From: an uncultured Bacteroidales bacterium
GTDB taxonomy: Bacteria; Bacteroidota; Bacteroidia; Bacteroidales; Bacteroidaceae
Assembly: GCA_902800305.1 (NCBI GenBank)
Contig: CADCDP010000037.1
Span: 1-37,964, forward strand
Length of the DNA stretch: 37,964 nucleotides
Reading direction: 5' to 3'
Numbering within the stretch: position 1 is the stretch's first letter; the number at the start of each line of letters is the position of its first letter. Positions 23,309 through 32,311 of this stretch are shown here, in pieces. The notes beneath the pieces were generated by a model. The model was not told the origin of the DNA. It did no database searches and saw only the letters and a list, made by a program, of their open reading frames with translations. The position numbers were made by a program, and so were the translations under genes.

Positions 23309-23731
23309 ATGGAAATAAGAATTACTTCGATTGACAAGATTGGAGAAGCTGCCAAGGAGTTTGTGGCGGCGATGGGTGATAGGAAGGTGTTTGCCTTTTA
23401 CGGGAAGATGGGCGCGGGAAAGACGACGTTCATCAAGGCGGTGTGTGAGGAACTGGGCGTGGAAGATGTGATTAACTCGCCAACGTTTGCCATCGTGAAT
23501 GAGTATGTGGATGGGCATGGAGAGCCTATCTACCACTTTGACTTCTACCGCATCAAGAACCTACAGGAGGTGCTGGATATCGGCTATGAGGATTATGTGT
23601 ATTCAGGGCATGTCTGCTTCATGGAATGGCCTGAACTCATAGAAAACCTCCTCCCCGAGGATGCCGTGAAGGTCATCATTGAGGAGGAGGAAGATGGGGA
23701 AAGAATAGTGAAAAGTGACCTATTCTTCTGA
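23309..23731 (+). CDS. tsaE: tRNA threonylcarbamoyladenosine biosynthesis ATPase TsaE
   Basis: A 140-residue P-loop ATPase that works with TsaB and TsaD to make t6A37 on ANN-decoding tRNAs. Walker A is [16 protein letters not shown] (about 30-45). [10 protein letters not shown] (about 61-70) and YHFDFYRI (about 77-84) are the switch-like motifs characteristic of the family, and [17 protein letters not shown] (about 109-125) is its conserved C-terminal signature. The length is normal for the family. It stands alone behind its own promoter. Its last 12 bases overlap the 3' end of the minus-strand hypothetical gene, so the two transcripts converge. Confidence 0.95.
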   Translation: MEIRITSIDKIGEAAKEFVAAMGDRKVFAFYGKMGAGKTTFIKAVCEELGVEDVINSPTFAIVNEYVDGHGEPIYHFDFYRIKNLQEVLDIGYEDYVYSGHVCFMEWPELIENLLPEDAVKVIIEEEEDGERIVKSDLFF

Positions 23732-24046
23732 AAGCTGTTCGTTATACTCCAGTTCTGCGTCAATCAGCAGGATGAGGGCATCGAGGTCGTAAGGCCCCAT
23801 GCCTTCTTTTTTTGCCTTCTTCTGAATGTGGTGTGCTATTTCCTCGGTGTCGATGTCGATGTAGCCGTCGGCATCGGCCTCGCCGTTCATGTTGTCGAGG
23901 TATTCGAGCATCACGTCAAGGCAATAGTAGATGTCTTCTTCCGTAAACAGGTCGCGGTTTTCCACGCCCATGTAGTTTTGGATGAAGGCAACCTCCTTGG
24001 CGTCCTCTTGGGCACCTTGGAGGATTTCGTCGTCAATGCTTGCCAT
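23720..24046 (-). CDS. Conserved acidic hypothetical protein
   Basis: A 108-residue, strongly acidic protein of unknown function ([20 protein letters not shown] at the start; [20 protein letters not shown] in the middle). It looks helical and soluble, with no signal peptide or membrane segment. It is third in the minus-strand run dnaE-trxA-this gene; its ATG shares one base with the trxA stop (TGATG), so it is probably translationally coupled to trxA. Its 3' end overlaps tsaE by 12 bases in the opposite direction. I do not recognise the family. Confidence 0.75.
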   Translation of the reverse strand: MASIDDEILQGAQEDAKEVAFIQNYMGVENRDLFTEEDIYYCLDVMLEYLDNMNGEADADGYIDIDTEEIAHHIQKKAKKEGMGPYDLDALILLIDAELEYNEQLSEE

Positions 24047-24357
24047 CAAAGAATTGCTTTGAGTTTTGCTTCGAGGGTAGCCTTGGGAGCTGCACCGACC
24101 ACCTTATCTACCACCTGCCCATCTTTCATGAAGAGGATGGTGGGGATGTTGCGGATGCCGAACTCAGCCACGAGGTCGTCGGCATCTTCCTCGATGTTCA
24201 CTTTTCCTACGATAGCTTGGCCTTCATACTGGTCAGCTAATTCTTGAATGATAGGGCCTACCATGCGGCAGGGACCACACCATGTGGCCCAAAAATCGAG
24301 CATCATTGGCTTGCCTTGTGCTACTACTTCGCTGTAATTTGAATCGTTAATCACCAT
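24046..24357 (-). CDS. trxA: Thioredoxin
   Basis: A 103-residue classic thioredoxin with the redox-active site W26-C-G-P-C30 in DFWATWCGPCRMVGP and the cis-proline motif IRNIPTILFMKDG further on. It reduces protein disulfides in the cytosol, recharged by thioredoxin reductase. There is no signal peptide. It lies 44 bases after dnaE on the same strand, with no convincing promoter in between, so co-transcription is likely. The ATG at 24357 gives MVINDSNYSEVVAQG, a normal thioredoxin N-terminus. Confidence 0.96.
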   Translation of the reverse strand: MVINDSNYSEVVAQGKPMMLDFWATWCGPCRMVGPIIQELADQYEGQAIVGKVNIEEDADDLVAEFGIRNIPTILFMKDGQVVDKVVGAAPKATLEAKLKAIL

Positions 24358-24401
24358 AGTTTTTCGTTGTTTTTAGGGGTTAATAAATATATATATGTGT
24401 G

Positions 24402-27400
24402 TTAATTGATTTTTATCTTGATTTCTTCGTGCTCGTCGATGTAGCGACTCAGCCTTTTATTCATCCTCACTTTCACTTTGCGCGACATGAGCGACACACG
24501 GTTGCTGTCGGATGTGTGGATGTTGAAGATGAGGTCGGCTTCACCTGGACTTTCCTTCACGATTTCTGCCAAGTCTTCCACCATCGTGGAGGTCAGTTTG
24601 TCGAGTGGAACGTCGAAAGTGATTTTTTTGATGAGTTTGTCTTTCACCTCCGAAAGCAGGTCAACGGTGCGGATGTTCATGTTGTACACCCCTGGACGAA
24701 AGCGGTTCGGCTCGAATTTCAAGGTGATGTAGAGCGATGCACCTTCCATAAAGAAGTTGCGGTAGGTAACCCAGTCGCGGCCAAAAAGTGCCAGTTCACC
24801 GTTGCCGACAAAATCTTCCATCTTGACGATGCCGTAAGGATTGCCGTTCTTCCCTTCGCCCGTGCGAACGGCTGTGACGATGCCCCCGATGGTCACTTCT
24901 TCCAGTTTTGAAAGTTGTTCTTTTTGTTCTTCCAACTGGTTCATGTGAGTGTTGCACACGTGCTTCAGCACCACCGAGTATTCGTCGAGTGGATGGGCGG
25001 AAAGGTAGATGCCCACCAATTCGCGCTCTTTGTTCAAGCGTTCCAGATTGCCCCATTCGGGGATGTTCTTGGGTATCGTCGGGTGTGTGACCGCAATGCT
25101 CATACTTCCGAACAGAGACGTTTGTGCTTGGTATTTATCTTGCTGGTAGCTGTTGCCGTAGCGTGCCAACACATCCAGGAATGTTTCGCCCTTCTGTCCT
25201 GTGGCAAAGAAAACTTCGCGTTTCATCTCCTTCTCGAAGCAATCGAACGCTCCAGCAACAATCAGGTTTTCAATGTTTTTCTTGTTGCATTGCGACAAGT
25301 TCACACGCTCGAAGAAATCGAACACAGATGTAAACACGCCATTCTTCTCTCGTTCGTCGATGATGGCTTGCACAGCCGACTCCCCCACTCCTTTGATAGC
25401 AGCCATGCCGAAACGGATGTCACCATTCACATTGACAGAGAACTTGTGGCGGGACTCGTTGATGTCAGGACCCAAGGTGTTGATGCCCATCTGCTTGCAC
25501 TCGTCCATCAACTTGCGGATTTCTGTGATGTTGTCGAGCGAACGGCTCATCACCGCTGCCATAAACTGAGCAGGGAAATTCGCTTTCATGTATGCCGTTT
25601 GGTAAGCCACCCATGAGTAGCATGTAGCGTGTGACTTGTTGAAGGCATAGGATGCAAACTTCTCCCAGTCAGTCCAAATCTTGTCCAGAATCTTGGGGTC
25701 GTGGCCATTCTTCACACCACCTTCGATAAATTGGGGCTTCATCTTATCGACGATGTCCTTTTTCTTCTTACCCATCGCCTTACGTAGGGCATCGCTCTCA
25801 CCACGAGTGAAGTCGGCCAACTGACGCGAAAGAAGCATCACCTGCTCTTGGTAAACGGTGATACCGTAGGTGTCCTTCAGGTATTTTTCCATGCAGGGAA
25901 TGTCGTACTCGATGGGCTTCCTCCCCTGTTTTCTATCGATGAAATCGGGAATATAGTCCATCGGGCCTGGGCGATAGAGGGCATTCATGGCAATCAAGTC
26001 CTCGAACACAGTAGGCTGGAGTTCACGCAGGTATTTCTGCATTCCAGCCGATTCAAACTGGAAGGTGCCCACGGTGCGTCCGTCGCAATAGAGCTGGTAG
26101 GTTGCAGGGTCGGTGATGTCGAACGCGTCCACGTCGATGTCTATGCCAAGACTTTCCTTGATGTTGGCAACGGCTTCTTTTAGTTGAGAAAGCGTTTTCA
26201 AACCAAGGAAGTCCATCTTAATCAGTCCTGTCTCCTCGATGACGTGGCCGTCGTACTGGGTGCATCTCAGCTTTTCGCCCGTTTCTTTGTCATCGGCTGT
26301 GCTCACGGGCACCCAATCATCGATGGCATCGCGGCAGATAATGGTGCCACAAGCATGAACACCCGTGTTGCGCACGTTGTTCTCCAACATTTGTGCAAAC
26401 CGCATGGTGTCGCGCAGCAATGGGTCAGGCGAAGTGGCGGCATCCCGCAGCTCGGGCACACATTCGATGGCGTTGGCCAAGTTCATTTTCTTCCCATTGG
26501 GCAGTCGGTCGGGAATGGCTTTGCAGAGCGCATTCACGGTCGAAAGCGGCACTTTCTGTACTCGTGCCACATCTTTGATGGCTAATTTTGTGGCCATCGT
26601 GCCATAGGTAATGATGTGCGCCACTTTTTCCGCACCGTATTTTTCGGTCACCCACTGCAACACTTTCCCACGTCCGTCGTCGTCGAAGTCAGTGTCGATA
26701 TCGGGCAACGAAATACGGTCGGGGTTCAAGAAACGCTCAAACAGCAGGTCGTATTTTATGGGGTCTATCTTGGTAATGCCAAGGCAATAAGCCACAGCAC
26801 TTCCAGCTGCAGAACCACGACCAGGTCCCACCCATACGCCTAATTCCTTTCGGGCGGAATTGATGAAGTCTTGTACGATGAGGAAGTAACCAGGGAAACC
26901 CATGGTCTTCATGACGTGCAGTTCAAAGTCCAACAGGGTCTTCACGTCTTCGGGAATGGGATCTCCATAGAGCCTTTTTGCACCGTCGTAGGTAATCTTT
27001 TTCAGATAGTCTGCTTCAAACTTGATACGGTATAATTTATCGATTCCACCGAGCTTTTTAATCTTTTTTTCTGCATCTTCCTGCGACAACACGACGTTTC
27101 CATTCTCGTCTCTGGTGAACTCGTTGAAGATGTCCTCATCACTGAATTTTTGCCGCCATTCCTCTTCGGTACCGAAGTCTTCGGGAATGGCAAAGAAGGG
27201 CATGATGGGAGCGTGGTCGATGCTGTAGGTTTCCACCTTGTCGAGAATCTCGATGGTATTGCTCAATGCTTCAGGTAAGTCTTTGAACACATCGTTCATC
27301 TCTTCCTTTGTCTTAAACCACTCCTGTTTGCTGTAGAGCATACGATTGGGGTCGTCCAAGTCCTTGCCAGTGGATAGGCAGAGGAGACGGTCGTGCGCTT

Positions 27401-28106
27401 CAGCGTTCTCTTCATCTACAAAGTGAGAATCGTTGGTGCAGATAAGTTTAACGCCGTGTTTTCGAGCCAGTTCTATCAGTATGGGTTCTATGGCTTTCTG
27501 CTCTTTGAAAGTCTCACGGTTGGCTTTTTGCATGGGGTCTTTCACCTCATGGCGCATCAGCTCGATGTAGAAGTCATTGCCAAAAAGGCTTTTGAACCAT
27601 TGGATGGATTTCTCAGCCTCTTCAATCTGTCCATTTTTGATGTAGCGAGGTATCTCACCCGCCAGACATGCCGACGAAACTATCAATCCCTCATGGTGCT
27701 TCTCGATGGATTTGTGGTCGGTACGAGGACGGTGGTAGTAGCCATCCACCCATGCTTCGCTGACTATCTTCACCAAATTATGGTATCCTACCTCGTTCTT
27801 TGCCAATAAGATAAGGTGCCATCCACTTTTGTCGAGCGCATTGTTCTCTTTCGAATGCAGGTCGCGGCGAGCACAATACACCTCACAACCGAAGATGGGT
27901 TTGAATTTCTCTTCTCCGGCCTTTTTGCTGTTGACTTTGTTGCAATAGTTGAAAAACTCCTTGATGCCAAACATGTTGCCATGGTCGGTTATCGCCATGC
28001 CGCGCATTCCGTTCTGGATAGCCTTATCTACCAATTTGGGAATTGCAGCCTGTCCATCAAGGATGCTGTATTGTGTATGTACGTGTAAATGCACGAAATC
28101 TTCCAT
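24402..28106 (-). CDS. dnaE: DNA polymerase III subunit alpha
   Basis: A 1234-residue replicative polymerase of the DnaE type, the catalytic core of chromosomal replication. The PHP domain opens the protein (HLHVHTQYSILDGQ, residues 7-20). Polymerase motifs include GPGRGSAAGS, the catalytic PDIDTDF (around residue 465) and the third Asp in KMDFLGLKTL (around 630). A helix-hairpin-helix/tau-binding region follows, with an OB-fold stretch (VTIGGIVTAVRTGEGKNG, around 1070). Length and order match Bacteroidetes DnaE. It leads the minus-strand run with trxA and the acidic hypothetical gene and diverges from rpoN; a -7 element is visible upstream. Confidence 0.97.
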   Translation of the reverse strand: MEDFVHLHVHTQYSILDGQAAIPKLVDKAIQNGMRGMAITDHGNMFGIKEFFNYCNKVNSKKAGEEKFKPIFGCEVYCARRDLHSKENNALDKSGWHLILLAKNEVGYHNLVKIVSEAWVDGYYHRPRTDHKSIEKHHEGLIVSSACLAGEIPRYIKNGQIEEAEKSIQWFKSLFGNDFYIELMRHEVKDPMQKANRETFKEQKAIEPILIELARKHGVKLICTNDSHFVDEENAEAHDRLLCLSTGKDLDDPNRMLYSKQEWFKTKEEMNDVFKDLPEALSNTIEILDKVETYSIDHAPIMPFFAIPEDFGTEEEWRQKFSDEDIFNEFTRDENGNVVLSQEDAEKKIKKLGGIDKLYRIKFEADYLKKITYDGAKRLYGDPIPEDVKTLLDFELHVMKTMGFPGYFLIVQDFINSARKELGVWVGPGRGSAAGSAVAYCLGITKIDPIKYDLLFERFLNPDRISLPDIDTDFDDDGRGKVLQWVTEKYGAEKVAHIITYGTMATKLAIKDVARVQKVPLSTVNALCKAIPDRLPNGKKMNLANAIECVPELRDAATSPDPLLRDTMRFAQMLENNVRNTGVHACGTIICRDAIDDWVPVSTADDKETGEKLRCTQYDGHVIEETGLIKMDFLGLKTLSQLKEAVANIKESLGIDIDVDAFDITDPATYQLYCDGRTVGTFQFESAGMQKYLRELQPTVFEDLIAMNALYRPGPMDYIPDFIDRKQGRKPIEYDIPCMEKYLKDTYGITVYQEQVMLLSRQLADFTRGESDALRKAMGKKKKDIVDKMKPQFIEGGVKNGHDPKILDKIWTDWEKFASYAFNKSHATCYSWVAYQTAYMKANFPAQFMAAVMSRSLDNITEIRKLMDECKQMGINTLGPDINESRHKFSVNVNGDIRFGMAAIKGVGESAVQAIIDEREKNGVFTSVFDFFERVNLSQCNKKNIENLIVAGAFDCFEKEMKREVFFATGQKGETFLDVLARYGNSYQQDKYQAQTSLFGSMSIAVTHPTIPKNIPEWGNLERLNKERELVGIYLSAHPLDEYSVVLKHVCNTHMNQLEEQKEQLSKLEEVTIGGIVTAVRTGEGKNGNPYGIVKMEDFVGNGELALFGRDWVTYRNFFMEGASLYITLKFEPNRFRPGVYNMNIRTVDLLSEVKDKLIKKITFDVPLDKLTSTMVEDLAEIVKESPGEADLIFNIHTSDSNRVSLMSRKVKVRMNKRLSRYIDEHEEIKIKIN

Positions 28107-28123
28107 AGTCTGCTATTTTGTTG

Positions 28124-28131
28124 CAAATATA
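28124..28131 (-). promoter_or_regulatory. -7 element of the dnaE promoter
   Basis: On the minus strand TATATTTG matches the -7 consensus, 17 bases before the dnaE start. No TTTG or TTG occurs at the expected distance, so only half of the promoter is clear. Confidence 0.5.
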
Positions 28132-28154
28132 GTATTTTTTTTCCATTCCTTTTG

Positions 28155-28184
28155 TTGTTTAATGATTGTTTTTGCCTACCTTTG
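28155..28184 (+). promoter_or_regulatory. rpoN promoter
   Basis: TTG at 28155-28157, a 19-base gap and TACCTTTG at 28177-28184 form a consensus-like promoter 20 bases before the rpoN ATG. It is divergent from the dnaE element. Confidence 0.7.
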
Positions 28185-28204
28185 CAATAATTTAGTATTT
28201 GACG

Positions 28205-29722
28205 ATGCCACAGACGCTTACTCAAACACAAACCCAGAGGACAGAACAGCAGTTGCGACTGTCGCTTCAGCAACTTCAACTTGTTAAGCTGCTGGAGATG
28301 CCTATTGCCGAATTTGAACAGCAAATTAAAAAGGAGATGATGGATAATCCAGCCTTGGAGGAAGGTGCGAGCAATGCTTACGAAGAAGATGAAAAAAGTG
28401 CTGATTCCACCGATGAAATCGACTTAAATGATACAGGCATCGACCCATACAGTGATGTCGATAGCGATGCTGTAGCGAATATTTCTGTGTATAGTGACGA
28501 TGACCTTCCTGTTTATGCTGCTGGTCATGGAATGGAGGAACGGAGTGAACAGCCAATAAGCGACGGTGGCTCGTTCATCGAGTATTTGGAAGCACAGATG
28601 ATGAATGAGCACTTGAGCGAGGATGACGAGAAGATTCTAAAGTATTTGATAGGTTCACTGGACAATCGGGGCTTCATCGACCGTCCACTTTCTACGTTGA
28701 CAGACGAATTGGCTTTCAAAGAATATCTTTATGTGACAGAAAAGGATGTGGAAAGAGTTTTGCATATCCTACAGAGTTTCGACCCTGCGGGAATCGGCGC
28801 ACGTTCCACACAAGAATGTCTGCTGTTGCAAATAGATAGGCAATTACATCATCGAGAGAAACCCGTGTCGGAACTGAAAGAGAAAGTGCTGCTCTTGGAA
28901 CGGAAAATCATTGCTGACCATTATGACCTGTTCATTAATAAGAATAAAGAACGGTTGAAGAGTAAGCTCGGTATTTCATCGGTGCAGATTGACGCATTGT
29001 TTGAGGATTTCAAGAAACTGAATGTCAATCCAGGGTTTGCCTTGAGCGAGTCCTCTTCTTATCGAGTTCAGACACAAATCCCCGATTTCATCGTGGAAAC
29101 TGACCCCGAAGGAGAGATTGAAATGCGCCTTAATAATGGAGAAGTTCCCCGTCTGCATGTTAGCCATGATTACCTGAACCAAATGAAGACATTTCAGGCT
29201 CATCCAGACAAATTGACTCGAAGTGAAAAGGAGGGTTTGTTATATACTCGTCAGAAAATAGAGGCAGCGCAAATGTTTATTGAATCGGTCAAGCAACGTC
29301 GGCGCACCTTGTACGAGATTATGAAGGCGATTATAGACCTACAACACACCTTCTTCTTAACGAAGGACGAGGATGATAAGGTTCGTTTGGTGATGGAAGA
29401 TGTGGCCAAACGTGCTGGCTATGATGTTTCGACCGTCTCCCGTGTATGTAATTCCAAGTATGCCATGGTGGATGGGCGTATCTATCCGTTGACGGATTTC
29501 TTCAAGCTAACTCGGAAGAATGCGGTGGGCGAAGAGATTGATGGTCGTGTGGTGAAGGAGACGCTTCAGGCTATCGTGGATAACGAAGATAAGCTGAATC
29601 CGTATTCCGATGACAAGATTGTGGAGTTGATGAAGGAAAAAGGAATCACGTTGGCACGGCGTACAATCGCCAAGTATCGTATGGAGATGGGCATTCCAGC
29701 CGTCAGCAACCGTCGTGGATAG
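28205..29722 (+). CDS. rpoN: RNA polymerase sigma-54 factor
   Basis: A 505-residue sigma-54, which directs RNA polymerase to -24/-12 promoters opened by AAA+ activators. The Gln/Leu-rich activator-interacting region is at the N-terminus (LRLSLQQLQLVKLLEMPIAE), followed by an acidic linker (EEDEKSADSTDEIDL and SDDDLP, about 55-110). The core-binding domain and helix-turn-helix follow (DVAKRAGYDVSTVSRVCNSK). The RpoN box ARRTIAKYR is at about residues 484-492, close to the ARRTVAKYR consensus. I chose ATG 28205; a TTG two codons upstream also reads in frame. It heads a plus-strand run of seven closely spaced genes. No enhancer-binding activator is in the window. Confidence 0.96.
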   Translation: MPQTLTQTQTQRTEQQLRLSLQQLQLVKLLEMPIAEFEQQIKKEMMDNPALEEGASNAYEEDEKSADSTDEIDLNDTGIDPYSDVDSDAVANISVYSDDDLPVYAAGHGMEERSEQPISDGGSFIEYLEAQMMNEHLSEDDEKILKYLIGSLDNRGFIDRPLSTLTDELAFKEYLYVTEKDVERVLHILQSFDPAGIGARSTQECLLLQIDRQLHHREKPVSELKEKVLLLERKIIADHYDLFINKNKERLKSKLGISSVQIDALFEDFKKLNVNPGFALSESSSYRVQTQIPDFIVETDPEGEIEMRLNNGEVPRLHVSHDYLNQMKTFQAHPDKLTRSEKEGLLYTRQKIEAAQMFIESVKQRRRTLYEIMKAIIDLQHTFFLTKDEDDKVRLVMEDVAKRAGYDVSTVSRVCNSKYAMVDGRIYPLTDFFKLTRKNAVGEEIDGRVVKETLQAIVDNEDKLNPYSDDKIVELMKEKGITLARRTIAKYRMEMGIPAVSNRRG

Positions 29723-29749
29723 TAATTGTATAGAAAACAGAACAACGAT

Positions 29750-30373
29750 ATGAACACAAGACAACTGATACGAATGGCGAAACTGCTTTCTTCGCTTTTC
29801 ATGCCATTATACGCTCCGTTGTGGGTGTTCTTTGGGCTGTTTTTGTTTAGCTACCTGAAAATGCTGCCATGGGGATATAAACTCTTCATTCTCGGCATGG
29901 TGTATTTGTTTACGGTGTTCATTCCCACCGTTGGCATTAGCTTTATCCGTATTTTTAAGCGATGGACTCGTTTGGAACTCAGCCATCGTGAGCACCGACA
30001 CATGCCCTACATTGTCACCTTGTTGAGCTATACCGCATGTTTGGTCCTAATGACGAAAATCAACACGGCCATGTTTTTCCGTGGCGTAGTCATGGCAGCC
30101 CTTATTTCCCAGATTATATGTATTACCATCAATGCATGGTGGAAGGTGAGTACGCACATGGTAGGCATGGGGGGATTGGTGGGTGCTCTCAACGCATTCA
30201 GTATCCTCTTCTTTTATAACCCAGTGTGGCCCTTCTGTGGGTTACTCCTTCTTTCGGGTGCTCTTGGTACCAGTCGTATCATTCTTCGGCAACACACCTT
30301 GGCACAGGTGTTGGTAGGCTTTGGTATTGGCTATGTTTGTGCCATGATATTTATATTGATTAGTTGGATGTAA
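29750..30373 (+). CDS. PAP2-superfamily-like membrane protein
   Basis: A 207-residue integral membrane protein with about five or six hydrophobic helices. The C-terminal part carries the PAP2-like phosphatase signature: KVSTHMVGMGGLVGAL followed by GTSRIILRQHTLAQVLVGFGIG, where S-R and H-x4-V resemble motifs 2 and 3. Motif 1 (KxxxxxxRP) is poorly kept; LSHREHRHMPY is the nearest match, so catalytic activity on lipid pyrophosphates is plausible but not assured. It starts 27 bases after rpoN and ends 12 bases before purE, in line with one operon. Confidence 0.8.
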   Translation: MNTRQLIRMAKLLSSLFMPLYAPLWVFFGLFLFSYLKMLPWGYKLFILGMVYLFTVFIPTVGISFIRIFKRWTRLELSHREHRHMPYIVTLLSYTACLVLMTKINTAMFFRGVVMAALISQIICITINAWWKVSTHMVGMGGLVGALNAFSILFFYNPVWPFCGLLLLSGALGTSRIILRQHTLAQVLVGFGIGYVCAMIFILISWM

Positions 30374-30385
30374 AAATGTTATAAT

Positions 30386-30895
30386 ATGAAACCTGTTGTA
30401 TCAATTATTATGGGCAGCACGTCCGACCTTCCGGTGATGGAAAAAGCTGCCAAGTTCTTCGATGAAATGGAGATTCCGTTCGAAATGAACGCTTTGTCAG
30501 CTCACCGTACACCCGATGCTGTGGAGGCTTTTGCTAAAGGAGCAAAGGAACGGGGTATTCAAGTGATTATTGCAGGAGCTGGCATGGCTGCGGCCTTGCC
30601 TGGCGTGATTGCTGCCAGCACGACACTCCCAGTCATAGGTGTGCCCGTAAAAGGCAGTACGTTGGATGGCATCGATGCTGTCTATTCTATGCTTCAGATG
30701 CCTCCTGGCATTCCTGTGGCGACTGTTGCTATCAATGGCGCCCTCAATGCTGCCATTCTTGCTGTTCAGATGTTGGCTCTTTCTGACGAGGTTCTTGCTG
30801 AGAAGTTTGCAACCTATAAGGACGGGCTTCGGAAGAAGATAGAGAAAGCCAACGCTGAGTTGAAAGAGGTGAAGTTCAATTTTAAGTGTAATTAG
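30386..30895 (+). CDS. purE: 5-(carboxyamino)imidazole ribonucleotide mutase
   Basis: A 169-residue class I PurE, converting N5-CAIR to CAIR in purine synthesis, usually as a cytosolic octamer. The signature GSTSDLPVMEKAAKFF (10-25) and SAHRTPD (38-44, with the catalytic His at 40) are intact, as are the glycine-rich GAGMAAALPGVIAA loop and PVIGVPVKG. Length is normal. Its partner purK is not in the window. It sits in the rpoN-to-coaX run, with 17 bases to ispG. Confidence 0.96.
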   Translation: MKPVVSIIMGSTSDLPVMEKAAKFFDEMEIPFEMNALSAHRTPDAVEAFAKGAKERGIQVIIAGAGMAAALPGVIAASTTLPVIGVPVKGSTLDGIDAVYSMLQMPPGIPVATVAINGALNAAILAVQMLALSDEVLAEKFATYKDGLRKKIEKANAELKEVKFNFKCN

Positions 30896-30912
30896 TTCAA
30901 AAACCGAATACC

Positions 30913-32310
30913 ATGTCTTACCAGAGAAGGAAAACCATTTCGGTGAAAGTGGGCAATGTGATGTTGGGTAGCGATTACCCCATTCGTGTGCAGTCGATGG
31001 CCAATACCTCGACGATGGACACAGAAGGGTCTGTTGCACAGGCTAAACGTATTGTCGATGCAGGAGGCGAAATCGTTCGTTTTACGACACAAGGACAACG
31101 CGAAGCGCTCAACATGGCGAACATCAGTCACGCACTTCGTGAAGCTGGCTATACAGTGCCCTTGGTGGCCGACGTTCATTTCAATGCAGCCGTTGCCGAC
31201 ACCGCAGCCACCATTTGCGAGAAGGTGCGCATCAACCCTGGGAACTACGTTGACCCAGCCCGAACATTCAAGAAATTGGAATACACAGAGGCTGAATATG
31301 CCGATGAAATCGGGAAAATCGATGAACGACTGGTTCCTTTCCTACAGATATGTAAGGAACATGGAACGGCCATCCGCATCGGTGTGAACCACGGCTCGTT
31401 GAGTGACCGCATTATGTCTCGCTATGGCGATACGCCAGAAGGCATGGTGGAGTCGTGCATGGAGTTTCTTCGTATTTGTGTCCGTGAAAGCTTTACGGAT
31501 GTCGTCATTTCCATTAAAGCCAGTAACACGGTGGTGATGGTTCGCACTGTGCGTTTGTTGGTCGCTCAAATGGAGAAAGAAGGAATGGCGTTCCCTCTCC
31601 ATTTAGGTGTGACAGAGGCAGGAGAAGGTGAGGATGGACGCATCAAAAGTGCCGTTGGAATCGGAGCTTTGTTGTGTGAAGGCATCGGCGACACCATTCG
31701 CGTTTCATTGTCGGAAGCACCAGAAAGAGAGATTCCTGTGGCGAAGAAATTGGTCGATTCCATCGAGGAATGTGCCCATTTACGTGAGGTGGCAAAGGCT
31801 CAGATTGTCGATGACACGGTAACCGTGGAGTTCCATGAAAAGGATTGGGAAGACTTGCAACTGAAAGCATCCATGACGGTGGGTGCTCTTTTCATCGACC
31901 AGTTGGCGCATCGCCTTGTCATTAAGAATGAAGGATTTTCTGCCGAGCAGTTAAAAGATTTGGCGGACGGAATCCTTCAGGCAGCACGCATTAAGTTTAC
32001 CAAGACGGAATATATCAGTTGTCCTGGCTGCGGACGCACTCTCTATAATTTGGAAGAAACCATCGCCAAGATACGTGCAGCCGTAAGCCAACGTGCTGCC
32101 ACCGACAAACGCTTTGCCACACTGAAAATCGGCATCATGGGCTGTATCGTAAATGGCCCAGGAGAGATGGCCGATGCCGATTACGGCTATGTGGGTGCTG
32201 GCGTAGGCAAAGTGTCGCTCTACAAGCAGAAGGTCTGTGTGGAGAAGAATATCCCAGAGGCAGACGCGGTAGAACGGCTCATTGAGTTTATAGAAGATGA
32301 CTTAAATTAA
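30913..32310 (+). CDS. ispG: 4-hydroxy-3-methylbut-2-enyl diphosphate synthase
   Basis: A 465-residue iron-sulfur enzyme of the MEP isoprenoid pathway, converting MEcPP to HMBPP. The TIM-barrel part (about 1-290) starts KVGNVMLGSDYPIRVQSMAN and includes NHGSLSDRIM and GVTEAGEGEDG. The C-terminal cluster domain has C370, C373 (SCPGCG), C411 (GIMGC) and E418 (NGPGE), spaced like the ligands of E. coli IspG. The barrel resembles the three-domain IspG of plants, chlamydiae and Bacteroidetes, but the linker between barrel and cluster domain (about 290-365) is much shorter than the extra domain of those proteins. It ends one base before the lemA start. Confidence 0.95.
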   Translation: MSYQRRKTISVKVGNVMLGSDYPIRVQSMANTSTMDTEGSVAQAKRIVDAGGEIVRFTTQGQREALNMANISHALREAGYTVPLVADVHFNAAVADTAATICEKVRINPGNYVDPARTFKKLEYTEAEYADEIGKIDERLVPFLQICKEHGTAIRIGVNHGSLSDRIMSRYGDTPEGMVESCMEFLRICVRESFTDVVISIKASNTVVMVRTVRLLVAQMEKEGMAFPLHLGVTEAGEGEDGRIKSAVGIGALLCEGIGDTIRVSLSEAPEREIPVAKKLVDSIEECAHLREVAKAQIVDDTVTVEFHEKDWEDLQLKASMTVGALFIDQLAHRLVIKNEGFSAEQLKDLADGILQAARIKFTKTEYISCPGCGRTLYNLEETIAKIRAAVSQRAATDKRFATLKIGIMGCIVNGPGEMADADYGYVGAGVGKVSLYKQKVCVEKNIPEADAVERLIEFIEDDLN

Positions 32311-32311
32311 C

